From Planctomycetaceae bacterium (GTDB taxonomy: Bacteria; Planctomycetota; Planctomycetia; Planctomycetales; Planctomycetaceae): DNA of 53,784 nucleotides. The position numbers were made by a program, and so were the translations under genes. Of this stretch, positions 51,353-53,784 are shown in pieces (the stretch's first letter is position 1; every line of letters starts with the position of its first letter). The stretch covers positions 1 through 53,784 of the forward strand of contig JAKFUF010000019.1 of NCBI GenBank assembly GCA_021732845.1, given 5' to 3'. The notes below the pieces were generated by a model. It searched no databases, was not told the DNA's origin, and saw only the letters and a list, made by a program, of their open reading frames with translations.

Positions 51353-53784
51353 TCATGGCGTCGAGTCGGCGGCATTCGTCTTCAGCGCCGGCGCGCGTTC
51401 GGCATCGGTGGCCGACAGGCGGAAGCGGCCCAGGTTGGCCCCGTCCCAAATCGACTCGTTACGCAGCGTGACGGAAATGGTCGAGCCTTCGCCGAGAGTG
51501 AGTGGCTCGGCCAAGTCGAGCACCAGCGTTTGATTTTGCAGTGGCCCGTCGCCTCGCCAGATCGCCCAACTCCCTTGCCCGGGAGTCGCGATACGAGTGG
51601 CATCGTGTCCGCCTTGGGAATGATCGGCGAATGATCGGCGCAGGGAGACTTGCCTCTCCGGTGCATTTGCGGCCGGCGCAAAGCGGACTTCGACTGCAGA
51701 CAAATGGAAAGTACCATTTTCGTGTCGACCGGGGCCGTTGTTGGGCAGGTTTTTGTCGCATAGCACATCGAGTCGCAGCGCGGTGACTCGCTTCAACGAA
51801 CTCTTGCCGACAACAGTATAGATCGACTTTGCCGGATTCGGCCCTTCGGCCAGCAACGACCCATCATCGAGCTGTCGAAGTGTCGTGCCGCCGTTCGCCG
51901 TGAGCTTGCTTGGCTCCAGCGGTTTCCATGTGACGGATGTGACTTGGCTTTCCCACAGTTCCTTTTGTTGCTCGGCGGTTAAGCCTTCGATCGCGCACAT
52001 CGGCAGCGCGGCTCTCAACTTCTCCACTCCCGCTGAACTAATTTTCGTTTCGCCGATTTCGAGCCACTTGAGATTCTTCAACCCTACCAAATGCTCGACG
52101 CTCGCATCGGTGATGGAGGTACGAATGAGGCGGAGAATCTTTAGATTTGGAAGCAGCGCCAAATGCTTCAGGTTTTCCTCCGTGACCGTCGAAGCACTCA
52201 AGAGCAGTTCTTCCAGCGATTCCAACTTGGTCAAATCGGTCAAGCCTGATCCGGTCAGTTTGGTCGCCGACAGATTCAGTACGCGCAACGATTTCAAGGG
52301 CGAGAGAAGTGCGATCCCGTCGTCGGTGATCGCAGCCCCGTGCAAATCCAGATGCGTCACCGACGGCAAGTGCTGACCGATGTGCTTGAGCGTCGCATCG
52401 GTGGAAGGGTAATTGTAGTTGAGGTCCAAATACTTCAGATTCGGCACATCAGTCAGATGCTGAAAGCCGGCGTCGCTGACTTGGCAATTGAACAGTCGCA
52501 GCCACCGCAGTTGCTGCAATCCGGCCAGCTTGTCGAGCTTCGCCGTCGCATCGAACTGCGCCGGATAGACGCTGATCTCCGTGATCTGCCAATCGCCGTC
52601 GGGAAGTTCGTCCCGCTTGGTGACGTGCCGATCGACCCCTTCGATGCTGACTCGCAACGTCCCGCCGATTCGCAAAATCCACTCGGCGGCTTTTTGGTCG
52701 CGTTCGAAACGATTCGCCGCGATAGGCATCGCGACTGGCTTCTTGGTTGGGTCAATCGCCTGCTGTAGTGCATCGACGGGTAACGCCACCCGAAGTCCGA
52801 AGTAATGGCGACGGGACGATGCGGCATCCGCATGGCGAAAAGACGAGCGGCAACCGGATGCGGCGTAGGGCCAAATTCCGCCGCGTACCACACGCTGAGC
52901 TCCGGCTACAAATGGAAAACTTGGATCAATGGCTGGCTTCGCTGCGAACTGTTCATAGTCAGTCGGGCTCCACGCATCTTGCGCCCACTCCCACACGTTT
53001 CCGTAGATGTCGAACAGCCCGAATGGATTGGCCTGCAACTCACCCACCGGATGCGTTTGGCCGCCGTTGTTTCCGAGCCAGATCGCTCGCGACAAGTCTT
53101 CGTCACTGACGTCGCCGACCCAGGATCGCGTTGTCGTGCCGGCGCGGCAGGCGAATTCCCATTCTGCTTCCGTCGGCAAGCGATAGCCGCTGCCCGCCAG
53201 CGATGTCACTGTCTCTCCGGTGCGGTCGTACTGCGGATTGAGCTTCTCGCTCAAACTGAGCTTTGCACAGAATTCCGCCGCGTCGTTCCAGTTCACGTTT
53301 TCGACGGGATGCTGCGACGTGTCGAAGTTCAAGCGGAAGGCCTCTTGCGGTCCGGTCTTCGAGTAGATCGACGGATTCGTCCCGATCATGGATTCGTAGT
53401 TCTTCTGCGTCACTTCATGCACGCCAAAATAGATCGGCTGCGTGAGGATCACCTTGTGCTGCGGGCCTTCGCTGTTCACGCACGCTTGGCCGTGTGCGTC
53501 GCCGTCGCGGAAGTTGAGCGCCCCCGCGATCTCTTCCGGCGTGCTCCCCATCAGGAACTCCCCCGGCGGAATCAGGCGGAATTTCATGCCAATGGAGTTC
53601 GTATACTCCACCGGCACGCCGAGATGTTTGGCCCAGGCTTCCTGGTGTTGCTTCGCTTGCTCGGCGTTGAACGGAGCAATGGCCGGCGGCGGGGTTTCTT
53701 TCGTGATCGTGAGTTCTTCAAACTGCACGCGTAGTTCGTCGGTGCTGCGGTTATTCACGGCGACGCCGACTTGTACCTTTCGCG
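51353..53784 (-). CDS. formylglycine-generating-enzyme-like domain with leucine-rich repeats (5' cut by window end)
   Basis: At least 810 residues; the frame is still open at the window edge (KVQVGVAVNNRSTDELRVQFEELTI, which looks like the end of a DUF1349-type beta-sandwich). The GTG at 53758 is therefore probably internal. FGE-sulfatase domain at about 60-336 of the visible part: NSIGMKFRLIPPGEFLMGS, EVTQKNYESMIGTNPS, NWNDAAEFCAKLS, YRLPTEAEWEFACRAGT, NPFGLFDIYGNVWEWAQD, RVVRGG. The Cys pair of true FGE is not evident. Leucine-rich repeats (about 408-600, with spaced LKYLDLNYN, LRVLNLSATKL, LKILRLIRTSI words) follow, then a C-terminal beta-rich domain. Upstream of the window a kinase domain is common in such planctomycete proteins; that is inference. 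Confidence 0.9.
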   Translation of the reverse strand, partial: RKVQVGVAVNNRSTDELRVQFEELTITKETPPPAIAPFNAEQAKQHQEAWAKHLGVPVEYTNSIGMKFRLIPPGEFLMGSTPEEIAGALNFRDGDAHGQACVNSEGPQHKVILTQPIYFGVHEVTQKNYESMIGTNPSIYSKTGPQEAFRLNFDTSQHPVENVNWNDAAEFCAKLSLSEKLNPQYDRTGETVTSLAGSGYRLPTEAEWEFACRAGTTTRSWVGDVSDEDLSRAIWLGNNGGQTHPVGELQANPFGLFDIYGNVWEWAQDAWSPTDYEQFAAKPAIDPSFPFVAGAQRVVRGGIWPYAASGCRSSFRHADAASSRRHYFGLRVALPVDALQQAIDPTKKPVAMPIAANRFERDQKAAEWILRIGGTLRVSIEGVDRHVTKRDELPDGDWQITEISVYPAQFDATAKLDKLAGLQQLRWLRLFNCQVSDAGFQHLTDVPNLKYLDLNYNYPSTDATLKHIGQHLPSVTHLDLHGAAITDDGIALLSPLKSLRVLNLSATKLTGSGLTDLTKLESLEELLLSASTVTEENLKHLALLPNLKILRLIRTSITDASVEHLVGLKNLKWLEIGETKISSAGVEKLRAALPMCAIEGLTAEQQKELWESQVTSVTWKPLEPSKLTANGGTTLRQLDDGSLLAEGPNPAKSIYTVVGKSSLKRVTALRLDVLCDKNLPNNGPGRHENGTFHLSAVEVRFAPAANAPERQVSLRRSFADHSQGGHDATRIATPGQGSWAIWRGDGPLQNQTLVLDLAEPLTLGEGSTISVTLRNESIWDGANLGRFRLSATDAERAPALKTNAADSTP

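Overview
The window reads as chromosomal DNA of a planctomycete. The reasons are a PSD1-type protein (haem-binding CxxCH plus DUF1549/DUF1553) paired with a DUF1501 protein, a sulfatase-modifying-factor domain fused to leucine-rich repeats, a WD40-type secreted protein, a RedB-like thioredoxin-fold protein, many two-component, ECF and eukaryote-like kinase genes, high GC, and sparse, loosely packed genes with repeat-rich spacers. No rRNA, tRNA, CRISPR array or intact transposon was seen. All calls come from reading the sequence; no database search was run.

Layout. 0-1.5 kb: decayed DNA, with a truncated IS630-type transposase abutting a broken DUF4384-like gene. 1.5-19.1 kb: a signalling-dense block. 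It holds an OmpR-type regulator; an operon of RedB-like protein, hybrid histidine kinase and REC-GGDEF protein; an ECF sigma factor with a putative small anti-sigma protein and a signal peptidase I; a sigma-54 activator divergent from a ceramidase-like membrane protein; a secreted WD40-type protein; a PAS/HisKA_2 kinase with a GGEEF response regulator; and an FHA-GAF-class III cyclase. 19.1-23.6 kb: repeat-filled spacer with a MITE-like element, sppA, and a DinB-Rdx-MutM operon. 23.7-28.8 kb: a GntR-PSD1-DUF1501 operon. 28.8-32.3 kb: a TetR regulator divergent from two ketoacyl synthases. 32.6-42.9 kb: oligoendopeptidase, transglutaminase-DUF2126, a DivIC/FtsB-like protein and carB. 43-53.8 kb: a small winged-helix-like protein with a protein kinase, a coiled-coil protein, thioredoxin, a four-helix membrane protein, a secreted barnase-type RNase, a TolC-like protein, a Gfo/Idh/MocA oxidoreductase, and a formylglycine-enzyme-like/LRR protein cut by the window end.

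Strongest unexplained signals. (1) The octamer CGTGGCTC/GAGCCACG occurs about 29 times on both strands and in several reading frames, roughly nine times chance, like an uptake, recombination or modification signal. (2) A near-consensus sigma-54 promoter and an upstream inverted repeat lie between the sigma-54 activator and the ceramidase-like gene. (3) A 295-bp MITE-like element has 16-bp terminal inverted repeats and 8-bp direct repeats. (4) A small winged-helix-like protein is coupled to an eukaryote-like kinase. (5) A palindromic operator sits inside a -35/-10 spacer for the TetR/ketoacyl synthase pair. (6) Several further families of intergenic repeats are present.
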